A stretch of DNA of 64,000 bases, from positions 124,001 to 188,000 of the forward strand of contig NZ_NDYF01000013.1 of NCBI RefSeq assembly GCF_002243175.1, in the 5' to 3' direction. Every line of letters starts with the position of its first letter. The stretch's first letter is position 1. This document shows positions 1 through 7,107 of the stretch, in pieces. A program made the position numbers and the translations under genes. Origin of the DNA: Finegoldia magna_J. GTDB lineage: Bacteria > Bacillota > Clostridia > Tissierellales > Peptoniphilaceae. The notes under the pieces are model-generated. The model did no database searches, was not told the DNA's origin, and saw only the letters and a program-made list of their open reading frames with translations.

Positions 1-1621
1 CTTCCAAGCCTTTTTCAACTGCTGGGAAGAAATTCTTAGGAACAGCTCCACCGAATACTTCTTCTTCAAATACGAAGTTTTCTTCTGAATCTGTCAATGG
101 TTCAAATCTAATAAATACATCCGCAAATTGTCCAGCACCACCAGATTGTTTCTTGTGTTTTCCTTCGACGTCTGATTTTGATTTGATAGTTTCACGATAT
201 GCAATTCTCAATGGAACAACTTCCGTTTCTACTTGGTATTCATCTTTTAATCTGTCCATCATTACTTGAAGTTGAACATTGCCTCGTCCACCGATTAATA
301 ATTGCTTAGTTTCATTATTTCTTTCAGATACAAATGACAAATCTTCAGTTTGCAATTTATTTAATGCACTAGAAATTTTATCGTCATCTGATTTTGATTT
401 TGGTTGAATTGCAAAGAATAATGTTGCAGGTTTTAATTTCAAACGTTTGTAAACAGTTGGGTCACTCTTATCAGAAATAGTATCTCCTGTTTCTGTTTCA
501 ACCAATTTGCTAATTGCACCGATGTCACCAGCGTGAACTTCAGCGGTTTTTATTTGTTCCTTGCCACGTAAGAAGAACAAATCACCAATTTTTTCGTCAA
601 CTTCCTTGCTTGAATTATATATTAAAGTATCTTTGGTTATTTTACCTGATATAACCTTGAAAATTGAAATCTTTCCAACAAAAGGATCCACAATTGTCTT
701 AAATACAACTGCACTCATTGGTTCGTCAACTGAGAACTTACGTTGTTTGTCGTCTGCATGTCTGAATCCGTATTTTGCTCTTTCATCGTCAGGTGTTGGC
801 ATGTATTTTTCGATAATTTCTAATAAAACATCAACACCTACTCCTGTAAGAGCACTTCCTGCTATAAGTGGTACACAGCTACCTTCAAGTAGTGCTGATA
901 CCAAAGCTTTTTTGAATTCTTCGTGAGTAAATTCTTCTCCGTTGAAATATTTTTCCATCAAATCGTCGTCTGTTTGAGCGACAACTTCACAAATTTCATC
1001 GAATACGACATTAACTTCATCCACTCTATCTTCCGGAATAGGAACTTCCTTGAATTCGAAACCATTGTATTCATATGCTTTCTTGTCGATAACATCAATA
1101 ACTCCCTTAAAGTCTTCGCCTTCTCCAAGAGTCAAAGTGAAAGGAATAATATTTTTACCAAATTTAATGTGCAAATCACTAACGCATTTGTTGAAATTAG
1201 CATTTTCTTTTTCCATTTTATTTACGAAAATAATTCTTGGAAGATCTATTGATTGAGTATAACGAAGAACTTTTTCTGTTCCTACTTCTATACCATTAAC
1301 AGCATCGATAACAATAAGCGCTGCTTCCGATGCTCTTAGTGATTGATACACTTCTCTTTCGAAATCAAAATAGCCCGGAGTGTCTATAAAGTTGATTTTT
1401 ATGTCGTTGTGTTCGATTGGAATAACAGAGCTGGATATAGAAATACCCCTCTTCATTTCTTGCTTAGAATAGTCAGAAACTGTGTTTTTGTCCTCAACTT
1501 TTCCGACTCTGTTAATCACATTGGTTAAGTATAGGCATGCTTCAGTGAGTTGAGTTTTTCCACTTCCGCTATGCCCAACCAAGCTAAGATTTCTAATTTT
1601 GTTTGTTGGATAAGATTTCAT
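1..1621 (-). CDS. Elongation factor G-like translational GTPase (3' part outside window)
   Basis: About 540 codons are visible; a typical EF-G has ~690, so the C-terminal part (domain V) lies outside. Read directly from the minus strand, the protein begins at ATG 1621, preceded by AGGAGG. It shows the P-loop GHSGSGKT (residues 16-23), switch I segment KRGISI (57-62), DTPG (80-83) and NKME (134-137, instead of the usual NKxD). The N-terminus and the NKME variant look more like the secondary EF-G paralogue of clostridia than the housekeeping FusA; this is inference from motif style. It would bind GTP and act at ribosomes. Whether it translocates, recycles or protects ribosomes cannot be decided here. 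It is transcribed alone, with ~380 bp upstream free of genes. Confidence 0.9.
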   Translation of the reverse strand, partial: MKSYPTNKIRNLSLVGHSGSGKTQLTEACLYLTNVINRVGKVEDKNTVSDYSKQEMKRGISISSSVIPIEHNDIKINFIDTPGYFDFEREVYQSLRASEAALIVIDAVNGIEVGTEKVLRYTQSIDLPRIIFVNKMEKENANFNKCVSDLHIKFGKNIIPFTLTLGEGEDFKGVIDVIDKKAYEYNGFEFKEVPIPEDRVDEVNVVFDEICEVVAQTDDDLMEKYFNGEEFTHEEFKKALVSALLEGSCVPLIAGSALTGVGVDVLLEIIEKYMPTPDDERAKYGFRHADDKQRKFSVDEPMSAVVFKTIVDPFVGKISIFKVISGKITKDTLIYNSSKEVDEKIGDLFFLRGKEQIKTAEVHAGDIGAISKLVETETGDTISDKSDPTVYKRLKLKPATLFFAIQPKSKSDDDKISSALNKLQTEDLSFVSERNNETKQLLIGGRGNVQLQVMMDRLKDEYQVETEVVPLRIAYRETIKSKSDVEGKHKKQSGGAGQFADVFIRFEPLTDSEENFVFEEEVFGGAVPKNFFPAVEKGLE

Positions 1622-1999
1622 AATTGTGCCTCCTATTATTTATAAGAAAACATTTGCATTTTTGTTACATAGTTTATTAAACAAATTTGATAAGTAAATT
1701 TGCCAAACAACATCTATAATATCGTTTTCAAAATGACCGCAACGTTTCTCTTATATTATTAAAATATATATACCCAAAAAACAAAATTCCTAACACAGAA
1801 TAAAACAATTTACAAGAATTCTTAATTTCGTATTTATATTTTAAATAAGATATTTTATTTTGCTTAAAGCTAAATCTAATGTCTTCCATCTATATAACAG
1901 GTGTTTTTTTGTTCCTCTCACATCATTCTATCAACACACTTAAGTGTGCAAAAAAAGCACAGCTAAGATCTAACTGTATAAATCAATTAGTGTGCTTAA
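1622..1999. other. Gene-free interval upstream of the EF-G-like gene
   Basis: AT-rich interval between the EF-G-like start and the LSm-like gene. The EF-G ribosome binding site is at its left edge. The only clear structure is a 14-bp perfect palindrome CACACTTAAGTGTG at 1935-1948, next to a run of A on the plus strand. It could be a weak terminator for the small gene to the right or an operator. No coding frame with a ribosome binding site was found. Confidence 0.5.
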
Positions 2000-2191
2000 T
2001 TAGTCTAATATTTCAATTGATTTAATGTCTGATTCATAAAAAATCCAAATATCTCCATCAACTCTCCTCTCTAGCCCATCTTCTTCGACTTCATAATCAT
2101 CTTTTGCACAATAGTGTGCATACCCATTATAGCTATTTCCCTTTATATCAGTTAATCTAATATATTGTGCATTGTATTGTAATAATTTCAC
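2000..2191 (-). CDS. Small LSm/SH3-like protein, 63 aa
   Basis: Starts with GTG (2191-2189) 7-10 nt after AGGAT. The product has the pattern of small single-domain LSm-like Firmicute proteins: YIRLTD..GNSYNGYA, an acidic stretch, then WIFYESDIKSIEIL at the C-terminus. Function is unknown; proteins of this look are often called LSM domain proteins. Its start codon overlaps the TGA that ends the decayed nagA frame just upstream, so it may once have been translationally coupled to that gene or fused by deletion. No conserved catalytic residue is visible. Confidence 0.6.
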   Translation of the reverse strand: MKLLQYNAQYIRLTDIKGNSYNGYAHYCAKDDYEVEEDGLERRVDGDIWIFYESDIKSIEILD

Positions 2192-2409
2192 ATTCTATCC
2201 TTTTTTTCTTGTTGTTTTAGGTGGAGGCTGCTCATTCTGTTGTAAGTGTGGACAAAATACTTGCCATCGTAACCATGGATATGGGTACCAACAAGACCAT
2301 TAGCAACAATCTTTCCTAAATATTAATTAACTCCAGGTTCATTTTTGGAAAATCCAACAATAATACCGTATTACACTTCCATAAAATAATCTTCAAGCAC
2401 GATATCTTT
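2188..2409 (-). pseudogene. Decayed N-terminal remnant of N-acetylglucosamine-6-phosphate deacetylase (nagA)
   Basis: Reading the minus strand from 2409 gives one frame, KDIVLEDYFMEV-stop-YGIIVGFSKNEPGVN-stop-YLGKIVANGLVGTHIHGYDG, ending at TGA 2188-2190. The order and wording match the N-terminus of NagA, in which GLVDTHIHG carries metal-binding histidines. Here the expected D in that motif is G, two in-frame TAA codons interrupt the frame, and after HGYDG the similarity dissolves. The rest of the gene (over 300 residues) is missing. No nag operon partners are nearby, so this is a relic. Identification rests on motif recognition only. Confidence 0.6.
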
Positions 2410-2513
2410 TTAAAATAAGATAATTAGCCTTATAAAGCTTAAAACCTCTGTAATTCCAATAAAACTAAGTCTTTTTTTATATATGATGTCCAAAATTTTT
2501 GCTTAAATATATA

Positions 2514-2549
2514 AAAATAAAAAGCAGGTTGATAAAATAATCACCTGCC
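2514..2549 (-). terminator. Rho-independent terminator after the cupin gene
   Basis: On the minus strand, GCAGGTGAT and its complement ATCAACCTGC pair around a short A/T loop and are followed by TTTTTATTTTTA. It lies ~20 nt past the cupin stop codon. Confidence 0.75.
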
Positions 2550-2569
2550 TATCCTAGCTAAATATTTTC

Positions 2570-2857
2570 TTAAATTCTTACCTTTATAACCATCAAATCG
2601 CTATCCTCAAGAGCCTTAAGAGCATGGATTTCATTAGGATCCATTGTGATTATATCACCTGGGATTATTATCTGATTTCCGTTCTCTCCCTTAAAATCTA
2701 CCTTGCCTTTATAAATTACAACTACTACACTTTTATCTGACTTGTGACTAGGTATTTCATCGCCCTTTTTGATTTGTAGGTGGGTTATTTGTAAATTATC
2801 CTCATCCACCAAATGCTCGAATTTGCCGTCTAAAATATTCGCACTTATTTTTTTCAT
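2570..2857 (-). CDS. Small cupin-domain protein, 95 aa
   Basis: Single-domain cupin of the type-2 size class. Residues ~22-95 show the cupin pattern: a first strand motif with IPSHKSDKSV (G(X)5HXH-like, only one histidine clear), VYKGKVDF, then the second motif PGDIITMDPNEIHALKAL, where H is a likely metal ligand. Small cupins like this bind a ligand or metal and often act as sensors or quercetinase-like proteins; the substrate is unknown. A good GGAGAG precedes ATG 2857. A short inverted repeat lies just upstream (2883-2899). It stands alone with its own terminator. Confidence 0.8.
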   Translation of the reverse strand: MKKISANILDGKFEHLVDEDNLQITHLQIKKGDEIPSHKSDKSVVVVIYKGKVDFKGENGNQIIIPGDIITMDPNEIHALKALEDSDLMVIKVRI

Positions 2858-2882
2858 ATTTTCTCTCCTTGTTAATGACCAT

Positions 2883-2899
2883 TACCATTAAAAATGGTA
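2883..2899. promoter_or_regulatory. Short inverted repeat upstream of the cupin gene
   Basis: TACCATT, three bases, AATGGTA: a perfect 7-bp inverted repeat 26 nt upstream of the cupin start, in the 66-bp gap after the glycosylase gene. It has no T-run, so an operator is more likely than a terminator. No regulator can be named. Confidence 0.3.
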
Positions 2900-2923
2900 T
2901 CTAATAAATTTTACAAACACAAT

Positions 2924-3496
2924 TTATCTCAGCTTTTTTACAATTTTCTTTAACTCAGGCAAGACCTCCTCTCTAAAAAAAGGATTTTTTGCTATCCACC
3001 TGTTGTTTAGAGGACTTGGGTGGACTATTGGGAAATATTCCGGCAAAAACTCTTTGTAAGATTTTACTGTTTCAGTTAAATTTTTCTTAAATTTATCCTT
3101 CAAATAAAACTTTTGAGCATAGGCGCCTATCAAAATGGTTAGCTTTATATCCTTCAATTCATTTAATAATAGCGGATGGTATTCTTTTGCAATAAAAGAT
3201 CTAGGAGCCTTGTCGCCCGATTTTCCCTTTCCAGGATAATAAAAATCCATTGGAATTATAGAAAAATCTTCACCATGGAGGACGTCTTCCGATATACCCA
3301 ACCATTTGACAAGATTTTCCCCACTCTGATCATTAAATAAAATACCAGTTTCTTCAACCTTTTCCCCAGGAGCTTGCCCAATTATCAAAATTTTTGATTT
3401 TGGATTTAGCTGGAATATTGGGTTAATTCCTCTATTTGTGTAGATTTCATTTCTGCTATCTTCTCTTAATTTTTTAATAATGAGTTTTTCTTTCAT
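2924..3496 (-). CDS. Uracil-DNA glycosylase family protein, 190 aa
   Basis: Member of the uracil-DNA glycosylase superfamily as judged by two family motifs: GQAPGEKVEETGILF (residues ~40-54, the motif 1 region that activates water and contacts uracil) and HPSPLNNRW (~158-166, the DNA-intercalating motif 2 loop). Length fits the small single-domain branch. There are no cysteines in the pattern of 4Fe-4S family 4/5 enzymes, so it is not a standard thermophile-type enzyme. Expected role: removing uracil from DNA in base-excision repair. It starts at ATG 3496; no partner genes are adjacent. Confidence 0.8.
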   Translation of the reverse strand: MKEKLIIKKLREDSRNEIYTNRGINPIFQLNPKSKILIIGQAPGEKVEETGILFNDQSGENLVKWLGISEDVLHGEDFSIIPMDFYYPGKGKSGDKAPRSFIAKEYHPLLLNELKDIKLTILIGAYAQKFYLKDKFKKNLTETVKSYKEFLPEYFPIVHPSPLNNRWIAKNPFFREEVLPELKKIVKKLR

Positions 3497-3589
3497 AATT
3501 TTGCCATCACCTTCATTAGAATTAGAACCTTACCAAGCTTTAGGGCAAGTAACAATTTTCGTAAAAAATCTATTCTTAGCATAGTAAAA

Positions 3590-4015
3590 CTTTCAACCTA
3601 CATAAGATTATTACCCATTTTTATCTTGATTCTAATCATGAATTAAATAATCTACTATCATTCCTTGTGATGTTAGATTTTCTTTTATAAATTTTTCGAC
3701 TAGTTTTTTATTTTCACTTAAAGATAATTCCTTTGGTAGTCCTATTATGAAGTGTCTTTTTAGTTGTGCATTAAAATTTTTTTCTGCCATTTCTACTTTA
3801 TTCCATAAGGTAGACCTATCGTTAAATTCTTTTGGTATGTGATCAGGCAATATTATATTTTTTACTAATACTTTTTCTTTTCTTGTATAGTCGTAGGTTA
3901 CTCCATCCCATTCATTTTTTATTTTTTCTTCACTTATATATGCCGCACTTTCTACTGCACTTTTGCCTTTTCCTCTTGATATTATGTTTACTGAAAAATG
4001 AAAACTTTCTGCCAT
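3590..4015 (-). pseudogene. Truncated MobA/MobL-type relaxase, N-terminal remnant
   Basis: A 127-residue frame (3632-4015) starts MAESFHFSVNIISRGKGKSAVESAAY, the classic N-terminus of MobA/MobL relaxases, with the tyrosine-containing AAYISEE segment. It ends at IVDYLIHD followed by TAG, just where the family's metal-binding HD(x)nNPHAH motif should continue. The codons beyond the stop (NQDKNG then two TAA) still resemble that region but are broken. Intact family members exceed 300 residues, so the enzyme cannot nick or transfer DNA. It is the scar of a mobilisable element, joined head-on to an IS110 remnant at ~4015. Confidence 0.8.
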
Positions 4016-4016
4016 T

Positions 4017-4366
4017 TTTTCTGAAATCAGTGATATTTCTCGTTTTGAAAAAGCTAGTAAACTTGTTGCTTATGCTGGTCTCGATGTTGCTGTTAAGCAG
4101 TCCGGTGAGTTTGTCGTTACTCAAACAAAATTTCTAAAATAGGTTCGCCTTATCTCAGACGTGCTATTTGGCTTGCTGCAATTGTTGCTGCTTTTAAGGA
4201 TCCGGATCTTTCTAATTATTATCAAACTCTAAGAAACAGAGGCAAAGCTCATGGTAATGCTATTGGTAATATTACGAGAAAGCTAACCAACATAATTTTT
4301 GCTGTTTTAAGTGAAACAAAGCTAATATTCCAAATATTTGAGTATCACATATTTAATTGTTTTTGA
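4017..4366 (+). pseudogene. C-terminal remnant of an IS110-family transposase with a frameshift
   Basis: The plus strand reads SEISDISRFEKASKLVAYAGLDVAVKQSG, then after a one-base slip at ~4130 ISKIGSPYLRRAIWLAA...NAIGNITRKLTNIIFAVL, ending at TGA 4364-4366. This is the C-terminal (transposase_20) half of IS110 family enzymes, with the SGxF and GSPYLRRA blocks in the usual order. The N-terminal DEDD catalytic domain is absent: the sequence upstream belongs to the reversed relaxase remnant. Truncation and frameshift make it inactive. Confidence 0.8.
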
Positions 4367-4382
4367 CCTATTTTCATAGGTC
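4365..4382 (+). terminator. Small hairpin after the IS110 remnant
   Basis: GACCTA, six bases, TAGGTC forms a 6-bp stem overlapping the transposase stop codon, followed only by TGTTTGCC. This is a weak terminator, or part of the element's non-coding end. Confidence 0.3.
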
Positions 4383-4764
4383 TGTTTGCCATGCTATTAT
4401 TTACATATTTAAGTTTTTGGCTTATTGTTTACTTGCAAGTAGAATGATAGGGTTATGCTGAAGAGCAGCCTAGCGTCTACTTATGATATACAGATGTTGA
4501 GGAAGTGGAAGCTTTCTCTTTTTTTACATCTGGCATCCAAATGCGATACACCTTAAAAATATTTATTGATATTTAATAGATAAGCTTTCTTTTAATATAT
4601 ATTGGAATTAGATGCACTCCACTCTTACTATAGTGTATAGTAAATCCATTTATGTTTATTAGTTATTATTTTAACATCATTCCTGTATTTGGAAATTAAC
4701 CAATTCTCTATAACTTTATATAAATTAGGAACACACCTGCTTTGCAGGAATTATGGTAATTATA
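4383..4764. other. Gene-free interval, probably the old IS110 right end
   Basis: About 380 bp with no frame that has both a ribosome binding site and recognisable sequence. 4430-4550 is less AT-rich than its surroundings (CAGCCTAGCGTC region) and could be the non-coding end of the IS110 element, where bridge-RNA type sequences can lie. A 5-bp stem CCTGC-TTT-GCAGG at 4736-4748 has no T-run. Confidence 0.4.
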
Positions 4765-5037
4765 TCACACTAACATTGTTTTTAATTTCTTATTAAAAAT
4801 ATATGCGCAAATTGAGCAAATCACAAAAAGTAATGGCGCAACTCTGACAAATCCCCATTCGAAACTTTGCAATATGAATTTCATCATCATTGTGTTTGAG
4901 TCCGTCGTGTCCCATTGCAAATAGCTGCTTTTCATAAAAAACAAAGCTAAGAACACTACCACAATTAAAGCATCGATTACGATAAATATATTTCTGTAAA
5001 TCGTAATTTTCTTTTGTTTGTTTTCGAAAAATTGCAT
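4765..5037 (-). CDS. Small membrane protein paired with an XRE regulator, 90 aa
   Basis: Two hydrophobic segments (residues ~12-33 and ~58-82) flank a polar loop, so it is a two-pass membrane protein. No family motif is recognised. It begins 18 nt after the XRE regulator stop and is surely cotranscribed with it. In many Firmicutes the same kind of HTH domain is fused to or paired with a small membrane partner, so a regulator/membrane-sensor pair is a reasonable guess, not a demonstrated function. Confidence 0.65.
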   Translation of the reverse strand: MQFFENKQKKITIYRNIFIVIDALIVVVFLALFFMKSSYLQWDTTDSNTMMMKFILQSFEWGFVRVAPLLFVICSICAYIFNKKLKTMLV

Positions 5038-5055
5038 ATTAATTTCTTCTAGTTT

Positions 5056-5289
5056 TTAAGATATTTTATCTAATTCTGTTTGTTGTGTTTCTTCTACATT
5101 TTCACCTAATAGAACGCTGACAGATGTATGTAAAATTTCAGATAATTTTATCAAAGAATCAGAATCGGGAACGGACAAGCCTCTCTCCCATTTCGATACC
5201 GTCTGTCTGACAACATGCATTTCATTAGCTAATTGTTCTTGTGACAATCCATTTGATTTTCTAAGTGATTTGATATTTTCATTCAACAT
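5056..5289 (-). CDS. XRE-family helix-turn-helix regulator, 77 aa
   Basis: Residues ~3-58 form a complete HTH_3 domain: LRKSNGLSQEQLANEMHVVR followed by QTVSKWERG (recognition helix), then PDSDSLIKLSEILHTSV. The short acidic tail holds no other domain. This is a DNA-binding repressor/activator of the small XRE type. AAGAAGGGAT precedes ATG 5289. Two copies of TTGTGGCA (minus strand) flank its promoter, suggesting autoregulation. It heads a two-gene operon with the membrane protein. Confidence 0.9.
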   Translation of the reverse strand: MLNENIKSLRKSNGLSQEQLANEMHVVRQTVSKWERGLSVPDSDSLIKLSEILHTSVSVLLGENVEETQQTELDKIS

Positions 5290-5307
5290 TTTTATCCCTT
5301 CTTTCTA

Positions 5308-5344
5308 TGCCACAATAATACATTAATTCTTGCCGTTGCCACAA
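5308..5344 (-). promoter_or_regulatory. Promoter of the XRE gene with duplicated TTGTGGCA
   Basis: Minus strand: TTGTGGCA at 5344-5337 and again at 5315-5308, 29 bp apart. TATTAT (5320-5315) fits a -10 with the upstream TGTGGC near the -35 position 17 bp away. The second copy sits at the predicted transcription start. Candidate regulator-binding sites. Confidence 0.4.
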
Positions 5345-5521
5345 GAAACTAAAATTAACATAGTAAAAATCCAATGATTTTCAGCTTTAATCACTAAGTT
5401 AATATAACTTGCGTATTCGTGATATAAATGATAAACAATTATAAGTTTTAAAATATTATATCATATATATTCACCGCGATTATTTTAATGAGTTTATTTT
5501 ATTCCTAGAACAACATTTTTC

Positions 5522-5553
5522 CACGTAAAAAAGGACAAGCGTTAAGCTTATCC
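5522..5553 (-). terminator. Terminator after guaA
   Basis: Minus strand AGGATAAGC-TTAAC-GCTTGTCCT followed by TTTTTTACG, 14 nt past the guaA stop codon. Confidence 0.85.
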
Positions 5554-5566
5554 TTTGAATAATATT

Positions 5567-7099
5567 TTATTCCCATTCAATTGTTGCTGGTGGTTTACTT
5601 GTAATGTCGTAGACTATTCTATTGATGTGGTCTACTTCGTTGATTATTCTTACTGAAGTTTTGTCTAATACTTCGTATGGAATTCTTGCCCAATCAGCTG
5701 TCATGAAGTCTGTTGTTGTTACGGCTCTTAGTGCCAATGTGTAATCGTAAGTTCTGAAATCTCCCATTACTCCGACTGTTCTGTTGTTAGTGATTACTGC
5801 GAAGTATTGGTTGATGTCTTTGTTGATTCCCGCTTTTGCGACTTCGTCTCTGAAGATAAAGTCTGCTTCACGCAACACTTCTAATTTTTCTTCAGTGATT
5901 TCTCCCATAACTCTGATTCCAAGTCCTGGTCCTGGGAATGGTTGACGATATACCAAATATTCTGGCATTTCTAGTTCTAATCCCAATCTTCTTACTTCGT
6001 CTTTGAACAAATCGCGAAGTGGTTCGATTAAATCTTTGAAATCAACTACATCAGGAAGTCCACCAACGTTGTGGTGAGATTTGATAACTGATGCATCGCC
6101 TTGTCCAGATTCTATCACATCTGGATAGATTGTTCCTTGTGCTAAGAAATCAACAGATCCGATTTTTTTCGCTTCATCTTCGAATACTCTGATGAATTCT
6201 TCTCCGATGATTTTTCTCTTTTGTTCTGGATCTGATACGCCTTTTAATTTATCTAAAAATCTGTATTTTGCATCTACTCTTACGAAGTTTAATTCGTCGT
6301 TTTTGAATGCGGCTTCAACTTCGTCGCCTTCATTTTTTCTCATCAAACCATGGTCAACGAATACACATGTCAAGTTTTTGCCGATTGCTCTGGACAAAAG
6401 TGATGCGCAAACAGAACTGTCCACCCCACCTGATAGTGCCAACAAAACTTTTTTGTCGCCAACAGTTTTTCTGATTTTTTGGATTTGTTCTTCCAAGAAG
6501 TTTTCCATAGTCCAATCTCCGTCTGCTTTACAGATTTCATAAAGGAAGTTTTTGATAAGTATTTTACCTTCAACTGTATGATTAACTTCTGGGTGATATT
6601 GCACTGCAAAAATCTTCTTGTCTTCGTTTGCGATTGCTGCAACTGGGCAAGAATCAGTCGTTTGGATAATTTCAAATCCTTCTGGTTTTTCTGATACGAA
6701 ATCAGTGTGGCTCATCCACACGATGCTTTCCTCACTCATTCCTTTTAAAATAGGGCTTTGGTTTGAGATTTTGGCGTTTGTTTTACCAAATTCACGATTT
6801 TTTGCCTTTTCAACAACTCCACCAAAATCTTTGGAGATAAGTTGCATTCCGTAGCACATTCCCAAAATAGGAATATTTAATTCAAAAATTTCTTTTTCAA
6901 TTTGTGGAGAATTTTCTTCGTAAACGCTGTTTGGTCCACCTGTAAAGATTATCCCGATTGGTTGTTTTTCTTTGATAACATCCAATGCTTTTTTGTAAGG
7001 AACAACTTCGCAGTACACGTTCAAATCTCTAACGCGGCGAGCGATTAGTTGATTATATTGTCCTCCAAAATCTACTACAATAACTAATTGATGTTTCAT
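5567..7099 (-). CDS. guaA: GMP synthase (glutamine-hydrolysing)
   Basis: Converts XMP, ATP and glutamine to GMP, the last step of guanine nucleotide synthesis. The class I glutamine amidotransferase domain occupies ~1-190, with the oxyanion GGPNS, nucleophile C in GMCYGMQ (~83) and the His-Glu pair in YHPEVNHT (~170). The ATP-pyrophosphatase domain has the P-loop SGGVDSSV (~224-231), and the C-terminal GMP-binding dimerisation domain ends PPATIEWE, the universal GuaA terminus. At 510 residues it is full length. It begins 8 nt after the ABC-F gene, so the two are one transcript ending at the adjacent terminator. GuaB lies 4 kb upstream in a separate operon. Confidence 0.97.
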   Translation of the reverse strand: MKHQLVIVVDFGGQYNQLIARRVRDLNVYCEVVPYKKALDVIKEKQPIGIIFTGGPNSVYEENSPQIEKEIFELNIPILGMCYGMQLISKDFGGVVEKAKNREFGKTNAKISNQSPILKGMSEESIVWMSHTDFVSEKPEGFEIIQTTDSCPVAAIANEDKKIFAVQYHPEVNHTVEGKILIKNFLYEICKADGDWTMENFLEEQIQKIRKTVGDKKVLLALSGGVDSSVCASLLSRAIGKNLTCVFVDHGLMRKNEGDEVEAAFKNDELNFVRVDAKYRFLDKLKGVSDPEQKRKIIGEEFIRVFEDEAKKIGSVDFLAQGTIYPDVIESGQGDASVIKSHHNVGGLPDVVDFKDLIEPLRDLFKDEVRRLGLELEMPEYLVYRQPFPGPGLGIRVMGEITEEKLEVLREADFIFRDEVAKAGINKDINQYFAVITNNRTVGVMGDFRTYDYTLALRAVTTTDFMTADWARIPYEVLDKTSVRIINEVDHINRIVYDITSKPPATIEWE

Positions 7100-7107
7100 T
7101 TCTACTC

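Noticed and set aside
561..1256. Plus-strand frames of 68-121 codons
   Set aside because: They lie antisense within the EF-G-like gene, whose protein motifs are clear; no ribosome binding sites precede them.
4736..4748. CCTGC-TTT-GCAGG hairpin as a terminator
   Set aside because: Five-base stem without T-run on either strand; too weak to call.
6192..6854. Open frames on both strands within guaA
   Set aside because: Shadows of guaA, which is intact with all motifs in order.
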